DNA from: an uncultured Oscillospiraceae bacterium
GTDB lineage: Bacteria > Bacillota > Clostridia > Oscillospirales > Oscillospiraceae
Reading direction: 5' to 3'
Assembly: GCA_934597345.1 (NCBI GenBank)
Contig: CAKTRJ010000020.1
Location: 1 to 45,449, forward strand
Length of the DNA: 45,449 nucleotides
Of the stretch, positions 32,156-40,827 are shown piece by piece. A model generated the notes under the pieces. It saw only the letters and a program-made list of their open reading frames with translations, had not been told where the DNA came from and ran no database searches. The number at the start of each line of letters is the position of its first letter. The first letter of the stretch is position 1. The position numbers were made by a program, and so were the translations under genes.

Positions 32156-33670
32156 TTATATAACGCGATAATCGCCGTGGATTTCGGGAATGTCGCCGCC
32201 GTGTTGCTTGAAGTAGTCCAGGATCAGGTCGGACATCTCTGTGCCGATCTCCCGCACCACAGGGCAGCCCACATAGCAGTCATACCCACCGGTGCCGCTG
32301 GCCCGGTAGCTGTTCAGGCAGATGGTGAACACATCCCCGTCCGCCACAGGCTTTCCGCCGACGGTCATTTCGGCCACCCGTTGGCCCACCGGGCGGGAGA
32401 TATCATAGGTGTAGGATACTCCCGCGTAGTAGTCGTAGTTGTAATGCTCTACCTTCGGCTCAAGGAAGCAGTCCGAGACCCGCACCGTGCCGTCGCTGTT
32501 CCGGGTGAAATACTCGGCGCTGCGCTCCAGAGCATGCCGCAGGACGGCCCCGGTGATCTCCAGCACCGACAGGGTGTTGGTGTAGGGGTAGGCGATCAGC
32601 AGATCCCGCCGCCGCACCACCTGGGGGAGCCCCGCCACATCGTTGGCAAGGCTGGAGGCGGACAGCTGCGCACCGGAGGCCCAGAGCTGCACCGCGTTGA
32701 ACAGATCGGCAAGGCCGCTGCCCTCCGCCGCCATCCGCAGCGGCGTGTCCGGCAGCAGGGGATAGGGGAGATTCCCCACTACCTGATCCAGCCAGTCCTG
32801 TGCGCCGTGCTCCATTTCCGCGAACTCTGCCAGCCACTCCCGGCGGCAGACGCCGCCCGCACGGATGGTCTCACTTGTGAAGCATTTTTCCTTGCCGGAT
32901 ATTGCGGCGTCAATACGCAGAAACTCCTGACCCCGGTCAGTGGGCTGCACCACGAAGGTGCCGCATACCGTCTGGCCGTGGACGGTCATGTGCTGGTGTC
33001 CCGTCAGCAGGATGTCGAGATCCAGCTCCTGACACAGGCGGTAGGCCACATTCTCGTGGGTGGCGGACAGTACCCGGCCCGTGGCCAGATCCCGCTCGAA
33101 GCCGCCGTGATAGATGCACAGCGTCACATCCACCTGGCCCTTCAGCGTTTCCAGCGCCGCCCGCGCGGCGGGAATGGGATCGTTGATGGTAACGCCGGAC
33201 AGGTGCTCCGGACGCTCCCAGATGTTCACATAGTCGGTGACGATGCCCACGATGCCGATCCGCAGGCCGTTTTCCAGCGTGTGGATGCGGGCGGGGAAGC
33301 GCACCCCCGCGCCGTCCCAGCGGACATTTTCGCAGACGCAGCGGGCATGGAGGGCGTTGAGATAGGTGTCCAGATACGCCATGCCGTAGTTGAAATCGTG
33401 GTTGCCCAGCGTCACATAGTCATAGCCGCAGCGGTTCATCATCTCGGCAAAGCGGCTGGCGTCGCCCAGCGTGTCGTGGCAGTAAGCACCCAGCGGAGAG
33501 CCCTGTAGAATATCGCCGCCGTCGATGATCAGGGTGTTGCCGTCCTTGCGGAACTGACTGGCGCATTTGAACAGGCCGATGTCCCGCTCCTCACGGCTGC
33601 GGTAGTCGGTGGGATAGACATAGCCGTGGAGGTCGGAAGTGAAATAGATGGTAAAGCTTCTCGTCTCCAT
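32156..33670 (-). CDS. Cytoplasmic bifunctional metallophosphatase / 5'-nucleotidase
   Basis: 504 residues without a signal peptide, unlike most secreted members. Metallophosphatase motifs: TSDLHGYVY (DxH), IDGGDILQG (GD), LGNHDFNYG (GNHD) and LTGHQH (GHxH). The C-terminal 5'-nucleotidase domain has SSLANDVAGLP and LIAYPYTNTLSVLEITGAVL. It hydrolyses nucleotides or other phosphate esters with two metal ions. It begins 4 bases after the second PhnE permease gene in the same direction, so it probably dephosphorylates what the transporter brings in (inference). Confidence 0.88.
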   Translation of the reverse strand: METRSFTIYFTSDLHGYVYPTDYRSREERDIGLFKCASQFRKDGNTLIIDGGDILQGSPLGAYCHDTLGDASRFAEMMNRCGYDYVTLGNHDFNYGMAYLDTYLNALHARCVCENVRWDGAGVRFPARIHTLENGLRIGIVGIVTDYVNIWERPEHLSGVTINDPIPAARAALETLKGQVDVTLCIYHGGFERDLATGRVLSATHENVAYRLCQELDLDILLTGHQHMTVHGQTVCGTFVVQPTDRGQEFLRIDAAISGKEKCFTSETIRAGGVCRREWLAEFAEMEHGAQDWLDQVVGNLPYPLLPDTPLRMAAEGSGLADLFNAVQLWASGAQLSASSLANDVAGLPQVVRRRDLLIAYPYTNTLSVLEITGAVLRHALERSAEYFTRNSDGTVRVSDCFLEPKVEHYNYDYYAGVSYTYDISRPVGQRVAEMTVGGKPVADGDVFTICLNSYRASGTGGYDCYVGCPVVREIGTEMSDLILDYFKQHGGDIPEIHGDYRVI

Positions 33671-33674
33671 TGCT

Positions 33675-34484
33675 TCACCCCCGTGCCAGCTTGACGCGGA
33701 TCTTAGAGGAGATCCACTCGATGATCAGCACCAGAACGATCAGACCCAGCAGGATGGCGCCCACCTCATTCCAGCGGTAGGAGCTCATGGCGAAGATCAG
33801 CGGCGCGCCGATACCGCCTGCGCCCACCAGACCCAGCACCGTGGCGTCACGCAGGTTCATGTCGAAGCGGTAGATGATGGTGGAGGTGAAGTCCGCCGTC
33901 AGTTGGGGAAGGATGCCGTAGCGGATCTTCTGAAAGGTGGTGCAGCCCGCGGCGTCCAGCGATTCCAGAATACGCTTGTCCAAGTCCTCGATGCTTTCGA
34001 TGAACATCTTGGACACCATGCCGATGGAGCACAGGGACATGGTGAGAAGTCCCGCGAAGGGGCCGGGGCCGGTGACGCGGATGAACATCAGACCATAGAC
34101 AAAGGCGGGGATGGTGCGGATGGCGGCAATGACCACCCGGCCGATCAGGGCGATGGGCCGCGGCACCAGATTGCTGGCGGAGATAAAGGACAGGGGCAGC
34201 GAGATCACCGCGCCCACGATGGTGCCCAGAAAGGCGATGCAGAAGGTCTCCAGCAGCAGATAGGGCACGCCGTTGGTACCTAACGTGAACAGCAGCTTAC
34301 CGGAGGGGTGGAAGATGCCGGAGATGATGTTTTTTGCCACCTCAAGGCCGTTGCTGGTGGGGGTGCTGATCCGCACCGCCGTGCCGGACCACGCCAGCAG
34401 GCAGACGATAATAAAGGCGGCCAGCAACTGCCACAGCCACGTTTTCGGCGCGGAGGCGTAGGCTTTTTGAATTTTCTGTTCCAT
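33675..34484 (-). CDS. phnE: Phosphonate-type ABC transporter permease (second)
   Basis: 269 residues with about six membrane helices (first at 19-36, WLWQLLAAFIIVCLLAW). The coupling-loop (EAA-like) motif is ESLDAAGCTTFQKIRYGILPQ, which contacts the ATPase; AGGIGAPLIFAMSSYRW and GLIVLVLIIEWISS close the protein. Belongs to the PhnE family. TACGGAGGCAGT ahead of the ATG; 9 bases after the first permease gene. Forms a heterodimer with it. Confidence 0.9.
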   Translation of the reverse strand: MEQKIQKAYASAPKTWLWQLLAAFIIVCLLAWSGTAVRISTPTSNGLEVAKNIISGIFHPSGKLLFTLGTNGVPYLLLETFCIAFLGTIVGAVISLPLSFISASNLVPRPIALIGRVVIAAIRTIPAFVYGLMFIRVTGPGPFAGLLTMSLCSIGMVSKMFIESIEDLDKRILESLDAAGCTTFQKIRYGILPQLTADFTSTIIYRFDMNLRDATVLGLVGAGGIGAPLIFAMSSYRWNEVGAILLGLIVLVLIIEWISSKIRVKLARG

Positions 34485-34493
34485 ACTGCCTCC

Positions 34494-35315
34494 TTACGTC
34501 AAACGCTTGCGCAGGCCATGGCTGATGCCCTCGATGACCATAACGGCCACGAACAGGACGATCAGGATCATGCCAAGGCTGTCGTACTCACGCCAGCCGA
34601 TCTTTTCATTCATGATAAGGCCCAGACCGCCCGCGCCCACATAGCCCAGGATGGAGGCGTAACGCACGTTGCCCTCCAGGCAGAACAGGGACACGGACAG
34701 ATAGGTGGGCAGCACCTGCGGGAAAACGGCGGTGGTAAAGGCCTGCAAGCGGGTGGCGCCCAGCGCCTCCATGGCCTCGTAAGGTCCCATGTCCACGGTC
34801 TCGATGATCTCGAAGAGCTGCTTGCCCACATAGGCGAAGGTGAACACCGCGATGGCGCAGGTGCCTGCCATGGTGCCAAGGCCGAAAATATAGGTGGCGA
34901 TCAGGGCGCACACCAGCGTGGGCAGCGTCCGTACCAGACTGAGGAACAGCCGGACGATGAACACCACCACGCGGTTGGTAACGATATTGCTGGCGGCGGC
35001 GATGGCAAAGGGGACGGCCAGCACCGCACCCACAAAGGAGCCCAGGAAGGACATTTTGATGGTGTCCCACAACGGCTGCCAGATCTTGGCCAGATACCCG
35101 GTGTTGGGCGGGAACATGGCCGTGAGGATATCGAAGAATTTGCTGCCCTTTTTCACCAGCACCGCGAAGTTGAAGCCGGTGATATGCACGGACAGCGCGC
35201 CCAGCGCCAGCACGATCAGAATGACCAGCGGCGCGCGGCTGCGCTTCTCCTCCACCACCGTGCCGTTGGGCAGCGTATAGCGGCGGGGCTTGAACAGACG
35301 GTCGTACAGGCTCAT
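34494..35315 (-). CDS. phnE: Phosphonate-type ABC transporter permease (first)
   Basis: 273 residues. Starts MSLYDRLFKPRRYTLPNGTV and then a membrane helix at about 28-48, with about five more. EAA-like loop EAMEALGATRLQAFTTAVFPQ and the PhnE-typical VGAGGLGLIMNEKIGWREY. It overlaps the end of the ATPase gene by 4 bases (ATGA), so translation is coupled. Confidence 0.9.
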   Translation of the reverse strand: MSLYDRLFKPRRYTLPNGTVVEEKRSRAPLVILIVLALGALSVHITGFNFAVLVKKGSKFFDILTAMFPPNTGYLAKIWQPLWDTIKMSFLGSFVGAVLAVPFAIAAASNIVTNRVVVFIVRLFLSLVRTLPTLVCALIATYIFGLGTMAGTCAIAVFTFAYVGKQLFEIIETVDMGPYEAMEALGATRLQAFTTAVFPQVLPTYLSVSLFCLEGNVRYASILGYVGAGGLGLIMNEKIGWREYDSLGMILIVLFVAVMVIEGISHGLRKRLT

Positions 35316-36070
35316 GCGTCTGCCTCCGTCTCGCTGTCGTCGCCGTAGATGGCGCTCAGCACCGCCTTGTCCACATTGGCGGAGGGGCCGTCATAGACGA
35401 TCTTACCGGCGCGGATGCCGATGATGCGGTCGGCGTACTCCAGCGCCAGCTCCACATGGTGGATGTTCAGCAGGATGGAGATGCCCATCTCCTTGTTGAT
35501 GCGGACGAAGTCCTGCATCACCTGCTTGGCGGTGACAGGGTCCAGCGCGGCTACCGGCTCATCCGCCAGAATGATCTGGGGATCCTGGGTCAGGGTGCGG
35601 GCCAGCGCCACGCGCTGCTGCTGGCCGCCGGAGAGCTGGTCGGCCCGGATGTAGGCCTTGTCCAGAATGCCCACCTTGTCCAGCGACTCCAGCGCCTTGA
35701 TCTTGTCCTCTTTCCGGAAGGTGCCCAGTAACACCCGCCAGAAGGGCATATCCGGCACGCAGGCGGACAGCACGTTCTTGATGACGGTGGTGCGGGTCAC
35801 CAGATTGAAGGACTGGAACACCATGCCGATGCCCCGGCGGAACCGGCGCAGACTCTTGCCGGACAGGGTGCTGACGTCGGTGCCGTTTACCGTCAGCGTG
35901 CCGGAGGTGATCTGGTGCATCCGGTTCACCGACCGCAGCAGCGTGGACTTGCCCGCGCCGGAGCGGCCGATGATGGCCACGAATTCGCCGTCCTGAATGG
36001 TCAGGTTCACGTCGTCCAGTCCCACCGTACCGTTGGGATACACCTTGGATACATGGTCGAAAATGATCAT
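35312..36070 (-). CDS. phnC: Phosphonate-type ABC transporter ATP-binding protein
   Basis: 252 residues. Walker A GRSGAGKST at about 35-43, Q-loop VFQSFNLV, signature LSGGQQQR, Walker B QIILADEP, D-loop ALDP and the switch histidine in NIHHVELA. The PhnC-like features include SVNRMHQITSGTL. Energises uptake through the two PhnE permeases. AAAGAGGAATCCAT precedes the ATG. Confidence 0.93.
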   Translation of the reverse strand: MIIFDHVSKVYPNGTVGLDDVNLTIQDGEFVAIIGRSGAGKSTLLRSVNRMHQITSGTLTVNGTDVSTLSGKSLRRFRRGIGMVFQSFNLVTRTTVIKNVLSACVPDMPFWRVLLGTFRKEDKIKALESLDKVGILDKAYIRADQLSGGQQQRVALARTLTQDPQIILADEPVAALDPVTAKQVMQDFVRINKEMGISILLNIHHVELALEYADRIIGIRAGKIVYDGPSANVDKAVLSAIYGDDSETEADA

Positions 36071-36095
36071 ATGGATTCCTCTTTTCCTGAAATAA

Positions 36096-36147
36096 AAACG
36101 CGGGGAGGACAGCGGAAGGTTTGATCCTTACAGTCCTCCCCGCGTTT
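36096..36147 (-). promoter_or_regulatory. Attenuator-like hairpin between phnD and phnC
   Basis: A perfect 15-bp stem (AAACGCGGGGAGGAC and its complement) encloses an inner stem AAGG/CCTT; on the minus strand TTTTTATTTC follows. It stands just after the phnD stop and before phnC, so it should end most transcripts after the binding protein and let fewer through to the membrane parts. Confidence 0.75.
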
Positions 36148-36158
36148 GGGAAAGTGCT

Positions 36159-37214
36159 TTAGTTGGCGGCGGTCAGCTCCTGAATGAGCTTCTGCGCGGC
36201 GCGCTCGTTGTCGTAATCGGAAGCCTGTGCAACCTGATAGCCGTTGTGGCTGTAGATCTTGATGACTTCCTTACCGGCATCGGTGTTGCCGATATTGATG
36301 AACGCCTGCTGCAGGGCAGCGATCAGGTCGGCGTCCATGATCTCGGAGTTCTTGCTGACGGAGATGGTGTCGTTATAGATGGGGGCGGTAACGCCGATCA
36401 CGCCGGTCTCCTCCCAGATGGAGCCGTCACGGCCGAACTCGCTGTTCCAGCGCTCGGCATAGTCGCGGCGGGCGTCGGCATAGGTCACCAGCACGTCCAC
36501 CTGGCCGGAAGCCAGACGGGCAAAGGCGCTGGCATAGGAATCGGACTGCACGGCGCTCTTCAGATCAGAGATGCCCTTGCCGTAGTGATCCTGCAGCCAC
36601 AGAGCGGGATAGATGTAACCGGCGGGGGAGGAGGTGCCCATGATGCTCCAGTTGGCGCTGTCCAGATCCTCCCAGGTCAGCTCCTCGCCGTTGTTGACCT
36701 TGGTCAGCAGCTCCTGACCCTTGTCAGAGGGACCGGCGATGAACAGGGCACGATAGGAGACAGCCTGATTCTCGGAGGCCTCGGTGGGCTGGCCGTCGTT
36801 CCAATCCTTGGCGTTGTCGGAATCCTTGTTCAGGCCGTTGCGGGTAGCGGTCAGGATGACCTCAGCGCCGTCATCATACAGCACATAGGTGCCGCCGGGG
36901 ATCAGGCCCACGTCGATGGTGCCAGCCTCAAGGCCCTCGCCAACGGCTTCGTAGGTGGTGCCGACGGTGATCTCCACCTCGCCCACCTCATAGCCCTGAG
37001 CGGCCAGCTCGTCCTTCAGCATCTGCTTCAGGGGCTCGGTGACGGTGATGATCTCCTCAGGCTCGCGGGAAGGAACGAAAGCGACCTTCAGGGTATCGAT
37101 CTTCTTGGCACCCTCGGTGTCGCCGCCTTCCTCATTGTTGGCAGCATTGCCGCCGCAGGCCACGAGAGACATGGTCATGACCAGCGCCAGCAGAAGCGCA
37201 AAAATCTTTTTCAT
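36159..37214 (-). CDS. phnD: Phosphonate-type ABC transporter substrate-binding lipoprotein
   Basis: 351 residues from the ATG at 37214 (TGGAGGAAAACA before it); an in-frame extension upstream is not used. Lipoprotein signal MKKIFALLLALVMTMSLVAC with cleavage before the cysteine at about residue 20. Mature protein of the PhnD type: LKVAFVPSREPEEI, VGTTYEAVGEGLEAGTIDVGLIPGGTYVL, WSIMGTSSPAGYIYPALWL, and ASGQVDVLVTYADARRDYAERW. Binds phosphonate, phosphite or a phosphate ester outside the membrane. Family members differ in ligand, so the substrate is not fixed by sequence. Confidence 0.9.
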   Translation of the reverse strand: MKKIFALLLALVMTMSLVACGGNAANNEEGGDTEGAKKIDTLKVAFVPSREPEEIITVTEPLKQMLKDELAAQGYEVGEVEITVGTTYEAVGEGLEAGTIDVGLIPGGTYVLYDDGAEVILTATRNGLNKDSDNAKDWNDGQPTEASENQAVSYRALFIAGPSDKGQELLTKVNNGEELTWEDLDSANWSIMGTSSPAGYIYPALWLQDHYGKGISDLKSAVQSDSYASAFARLASGQVDVLVTYADARRDYAERWNSEFGRDGSIWEETGVIGVTAPIYNDTISVSKNSEIMDADLIAALQQAFINIGNTDAGKEVIKIYSHNGYQVAQASDYDNERAAQKLIQELTAAN

Positions 37215-37311
37215 TGTTTTCCTCCAAATTGTGATATTGTTCCTGTGCCCGGACGGACTGTCCGGGACATGACGGCATGTGATACGCGCAGGGCGCACCA
37301 CACCACTACCA

Positions 37312-37320
37312 AGTATAGCA
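37312..37320 (-). promoter_or_regulatory. Extended -10 promoter of the phn operon
   Basis: On the minus strand TGCTATACT (TGnTATAcT) lies about 100 bases before the phnD start. No good -35 is seen, which would suit activation or weak basal expression. Confidence 0.5.
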
Positions 37321-37370
37321 CAGCTTTGGAAGGAAAAATTTTCTCTTTTGGTAAAAAAAGTAATATCTTG

Positions 37371-38120
37371 TCAGCGGCCCTTGCTGTCAAAATAGAAGGC
37401 CACCAGCTCCTCAAACGTCAGGATCACATGGCCGAAGAACGTGTTGGGCAGGCTTCCTGCCAGTGTCTGCTTCGAGCCGTCCACCACGAATACGATGTCC
37501 GACATCTGGGCCAGAGTGGAGTCGCTCCGCTTGGTGAAGGTGACGATCTTATGGCCGTTCTGGCGGGCATGGCGCACGTCGTTCAGCACCGGAGTGGTCT
37601 CGCCGCTCTGGCTGACGGCGAACATCACCGGAGGCGCGTCCTGATCGTCCGGCAGGTGGTGCGCGTCACGGAACAGCATATAGTCGTAGAAATGCACATT
37701 ATTGAATACCATAAAACCGCAGATGGACAGCCGCTGGGCGATGTAGGAGCCGACAATGTTGGAAAAGCCCTCTCCGGTGGTGAACAGCTTGGCCGTGCGG
37801 GAGCGATCCATCAGCTGACAGAAACCGGTGATCAGTTCGTCGGAGTAGTTGTCGATGAGGCTTTTGAGGGTGTCGGTATTGTGTACCTCACCGTGGGAAT
37901 CAAACTGGCGGCTGAGGTAGTAGTACAGCTCACTGTATCCGTCAAAGCCCAGCCGCTTGCACATTTTGACGATGGAGGTGGTGGAGAGAAAGTTCTCGCT
38001 GGCGATCTGCTGGATGCCCACGCGCTTCTCACCCCGCTCGATATGCGCGGTAATGCTGGTGACCACCTTTTTCTCATCCTCCGAAAGTAGGTTCGTCAAC
38101 AGAAAATAGCCGTCTCCCAT
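37371..38120 (-). CDS. RpiR-family regulator (HTH plus SIS domain)
   Basis: 249 residues from the ATG at 38120, with GAGGAGGG upstream; a GTG at 38141 is less well placed. The N-terminal HTH_6 is GIQQIASENFLSTTSIVKMCKRLGF, and the SIS domain covers about 115-235 (LFTTGEGFSNIVGSYIAQRL, FAVSQSGETTPVLNDV with the sugar-phosphate binding SQSG(E)T motif). Such regulators sense phosphorylated sugars. Located directly upstream of phnD on the same strand, it probably controls the importer, which implies a phosphorylated-sugar-like signal (inference). Confidence 0.88.
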   Translation of the reverse strand: MGDGYFLLTNLLSEDEKKVVTSITAHIERGEKRVGIQQIASENFLSTTSIVKMCKRLGFDGYSELYYYLSRQFDSHGEVHNTDTLKSLIDNYSDELITGFCQLMDRSRTAKLFTTGEGFSNIVGSYIAQRLSICGFMVFNNVHFYDYMLFRDAHHLPDDQDAPPVMFAVSQSGETTPVLNDVRHARQNGHKIVTFTKRSDSTLAQMSDIVFVVDGSKQTLAGSLPNTFFGHVILTFEELVAFYFDSKGR

Positions 38121-38153
38121 ACAATACACCCTCCTCACCACATACTATATGAC

Positions 38154-38169
38154 ATTATAGATTATAGCA
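38154..38169 (-). promoter_or_regulatory. Promoter of the RpiR gene
   Basis: On the minus strand TGCTATAAT (extended -10, 38161-38169) is followed 7 bases on by a second TATAAT (38154-38159). Confidence 0.6.
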
Positions 38170-38182
38170 AAATCCGCCGCAT

Positions 38183-38243
38183 CATGCAATATGAAGAACT
38201 GTGGGAGATGATTAGCTTCCGCGTGTTTCTGCCATGCAATATG
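38183..38243. repeat. CATGCAATATG direct repeat, 50-base period
   Basis: Exact 11-base copies at 38183-38193 and 38233-38243 in the spacer between rpiR and the response regulator. Five helical turns apart, so both lie on the same DNA face. Possible regulator sites, e.g. for RpiR. Confidence 0.5.
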
Positions 38244-38320
38244 TCGCCGCGACCTGAAATGAGCTCGAAAAAACCATGAGAGAACTGTGAACTTTTCTCT
38301 CCTATCGACAGAGATTTTCA

Positions 38321-38340
38321 GGTTCATTTTGGGTCAGTGT
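38321..38340. promoter_or_regulatory. Tandem 10-base repeat, OmpR-type site candidate
   Basis: GGTTCATTTT and GGGTCAGTGT stand back to back 32 bases before the response-regulator start. A 10-base direct repeat is the usual format for OmpR/PhoB-class dimers, so autoregulation is plausible. Confidence 0.35.
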
Positions 38341-38372
38341 GGGAGAATGGACGCAAATGGAGGTGAAGCGCC

Positions 38373-39050
38373 TTGCGTATCCTGATCGCGGAAGATGAAG
38401 TGACCATTGCCCGTGCGCTGAAGGTCATGCTGGAAAAGAACAAATACGCTGTAGATATGGTTCACAACGGGAACGATGCGCTGGATTACATCCAGGCGAC
38501 GGCCTATGACGTGCTGGTTCTGGATATTATGATGCCGGGAAAAGACGGGATCGAGGTATTGAAGGCCGCCCGCGCAGGGGGAAACACTACCCCCGCCCTG
38601 TTCCTGACGGCAAAGGCGGAGATAGCCGACCGGGTAGCCGGACTGGATGCCGGTGCGGACGATTACCTCCCTAAGCCCTTTGCCACCAGTGAATTTCTTG
38701 CCCGCGTCCGTGCTCTGACCCGGCGCAGCAATACCTACGCAGCATCTGTGCTCAGCTTTGGAAATGTCACATTGGATTGCAGTCAATATCTGCTGAAAAC
38801 CATTTTGGGGGAAGTACGGCTGAACAACAAGGAATATCAGCTCATGGAGTTGTTCCTCCGCCATCCCCGACAGGTGTTTTCGTCGGAACATCTGATGGAA
38901 AAGGTATGGGGCCTGGACAGCGAAGCGGAGATGGATGTGGTGTGGACGTATATCGGTTTTCTGCGGAGAAAGCTCCGGCAGATCGGCGCGGATATTGAAA
39001 TTCGCACCATCCGCGGCGCGGGCTATGCGTTGGAGGAAATGCCATGCTGA
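38373..39050 (+). CDS. OmpR/PhoB-family response regulator
   Basis: 225 residues with a TTG start at 38373; ATGGAGGT upstream supplies the ribosome binding site but its ATG is in another frame. Receiver domain: acidic pair Glu7/Asp8, phospho-acceptor Asp51 (VLVLDIMMPG), conserved Thr in LFLTAKAE and Lys in LPKPF. The winged-helix domain runs about 130-225 with VWGLDSEAEMDVVWTYIGFLRRKL and TIRGAGYAL. It overlaps the sensor kinase gene by 7 bases. Possible targets are its own promoter and the ABC exporter at 42239. Confidence 0.93.
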   Translation: MRILIAEDEVTIARALKVMLEKNKYAVDMVHNGNDALDYIQATAYDVLVLDIMMPGKDGIEVLKAARAGGNTTPALFLTAKAEIADRVAGLDAGADDYLPKPFATSEFLARVRALTRRSNTYAASVLSFGNVTLDCSQYLLKTILGEVRLNNKEYQLMELFLRHPRQVFSSEHLMEKVWGLDSEAEMDVVWTYIGFLRRKLRQIGADIEIRTIRGAGYALEEMPC

Positions 39051-40267
39051 AAAAGATGCGCTGGCGCTTTATCGGTGCGGCCATGGCGGCGTTTACGGCG
39101 GTGGTCCTGACGCTGCTGTGCTTCGTGAATCTGTGGAACTACCACAGCGTGACGAGCCAACAGGACGAAGCGCTGACACGGCTCATGGAGATAGAGGATC
39201 AGCAGATGCCGTTTTCTTCCCGCCGGGGTGCGCTTCCTTTCGATGATTGGTCGCATTTTTCACCCGAAGTGCAGTATTCCTTGCGGTTCTTCTCCGTTCA
39301 CTATGATACCAACGGTATAGTTTCGCGGGTGAATCAGGATTATATCGCCTCCATCTCCGAAAGCGACGCTGAAACCTATGCGGACGCGGTGCTGGAAAGC
39401 GGAAAAGCCCACGGCTATGAAAGTGGCTATCGCTATCTGGTCAGCACGACAGAGGACGAAACGGTTGTGCTGTTCCTTAACTCTGAGCGGGAGATACAGA
39501 CTATGCGGTCACTGCTGTGGATCACGCTGGCCATCGCCGCCGTATGCCTTGCGGTGGTGTTCGGCCTTGTCGTTCTCTTTTCCCGGCGGGCCATCGCACC
39601 GTATCTGAAAAACATGGAGGCCCAGAAGCAGTTCATCACCAACGCCAGCCACGAGCTGAAAACGCCCCTGACCGCCATCTCCACCAGCGCCGACGTGCTG
39701 GCGATGGAGCATGACGGCGATGAATGGGTGCATAACATTCAGGTGCAGTCCGGGCGGCTGTCCAAACTTATCACCAGCCTTGTGGCGCTGTCGCGGCTGG
39801 ACGAGGAAAACCCGTTTCCCGTCCGCACGGAATTCTCCCTCAGCGATGCCCTCTGGGAGATCAGTGAGCCCTTCGGCTCCCTGGCGCAGGCCAAGGGAAG
39901 AACCTACACCCAGGACATTGCCGACGGGCTGACCGTGACCGGCGACCGGACGGCCATCCAGCAGATGGTGTCCATCCTGCTGGACAATGCGCTGAAATAT
40001 TCTCCCGACGGCGGCAGCATTTCCCTGACTGCCCGGCGCAGCGGGAAAAGGGCGGAGATCGCCGTCTCCAACACCGTGGACATGTCGCAGGCCATCGACA
40101 CCAGCCGCCTGTTTGACCGCTTTTATCGGGCGGACGAGTCCCACTCCGGCGCCGTCAGCGGCACGGGCATCGGCCTTTCCATCGTCAAGGCCACGGCGGA
40201 GGCCCACGGCGGAACCATCTCGGCCAGACAAGAGGGCTGCGTCATGATGTTCACAGCGCGTCTTTAA
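39044..40267 (+). CDS. Sensor histidine kinase
   Basis: 407 residues. Two membrane helices (about 9-31 and 155-177, LLWITLAIAAVCLAVVFGLVVLF) flank an extracytoplasmic sensor domain of about 120 residues. No clear HAMP domain follows; the dimerisation domain is close behind. H-box ASHELKTPLTA, N-box LLDNALKYSPDG, G-box SGTGIGLSIVKA. Partner of the preceding response regulator. This gene pair, with an ABC exporter nearby, resembles antimicrobial- or envelope-sensing systems. Confidence 0.92.
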   Translation: MLKKMRWRFIGAAMAAFTAVVLTLLCFVNLWNYHSVTSQQDEALTRLMEIEDQQMPFSSRRGALPFDDWSHFSPEVQYSLRFFSVHYDTNGIVSRVNQDYIASISESDAETYADAVLESGKAHGYESGYRYLVSTTEDETVVLFLNSEREIQTMRSLLWITLAIAAVCLAVVFGLVVLFSRRAIAPYLKNMEAQKQFITNASHELKTPLTAISTSADVLAMEHDGDEWVHNIQVQSGRLSKLITSLVALSRLDEENPFPVRTEFSLSDALWEISEPFGSLAQAKGRTYTQDIADGLTVTGDRTAIQQMVSILLDNALKYSPDGGSISLTARRSGKRAEIAVSNTVDMSQAIDTSRLFDRFYRADESHSGAVSGTGIGLSIVKATAEAHGGTISARQEGCVMMFTARL

Positions 40268-40313
40268 AGAAATATGGCTCTCATTGAACAACACTTCTGC
40301 AACGATATATGCC

Positions 40314-40343
40314 AATAGCGAGGACTTTCAAGTCCTCGCTATT
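40314..40343 (+). terminator. 13-bp hairpin after the kinase gene
   Basis: AATAGCGAGGACT pairs perfectly with AGTCCTCGCTATT around TTCA; no T-tract follows, so it may be a weak terminator or a 3'-stabilising stem. Confidence 0.5.
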
Positions 40344-40446
40344 ACAATGATGGTCAGATCATTTGTGGCAGATTTGTATGACCTTATTATGAAATTATAA
40401 CGCAAGAATTGAGATGATGCAATACATTACTACTCAAGAATAGGGT

Positions 40447-40803
40447 TTAGTCCAGTACGATGTCCTTTTTCCTGCCGTTTTTCTTTCTCGGATACTGCCG
40501 GATACGGGTGACAAAATCCAGATTGATGATCTCCAGTTCGCCCGTCTTCTTCTCTATGACCATACCGCCGTCATCAATTTCTTTTATCACGCCCTGTACG
40601 CTGCCGTCATTTGAAGTGATCGTATAAATGATGCACTCTTCGCCGATAAACCTTTTTGCCAATTCTTCCATAACGCCATTCTCCTTGTTTTGCATTTTCT
40701 GGTTCAAAATATGTCTGATTGCCGCCAATCTCCTTCGCTGTATGATCCGTGGGATAATCACAAGAAGGAACAGGGCAAGCAAAATGAGGTAAAGACTGTC
40801 CAT
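40447..40803 (-). CDS. Small membrane-anchored protein with Sm-like C-terminal domain
   Basis: 118 residues. One N-terminal membrane helix (about 4-19, LYLILLALFLLVIIP) followed by basic residues, so the rest is cytoplasmic. The C-terminal part (FIGEECIIYTITSNDGSVQG, DGGMVIEKKTGELEIINLDF) has the strand pattern of small Sm-like barrels found in Firmicutes DUF families. GGAGGGACGCGCAA precedes the ATG. Same strand as the DUF3169 gene, 24 bases downstream of it. Confidence 0.6.
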   Translation of the reverse strand: MDSLYLILLALFLLVIIPRIIQRRRLAAIRHILNQKMQNKENGVMEELAKRFIGEECIIYTITSNDGSVQGVIKEIDDGGMVIEKKTGELEIINLDFVTRIRQYPRKKNGRKKDIVLD

Positions 40804-40827
40804 TTGCGCGTCCCTCCAAATTTATAT

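Noticed and set aside
36246..38090. 614-residue plus-strand ORF over phnD and rpiR
   Set aside because: Crosses two real minus-strand genes and their promoter; low-complexity shadow.
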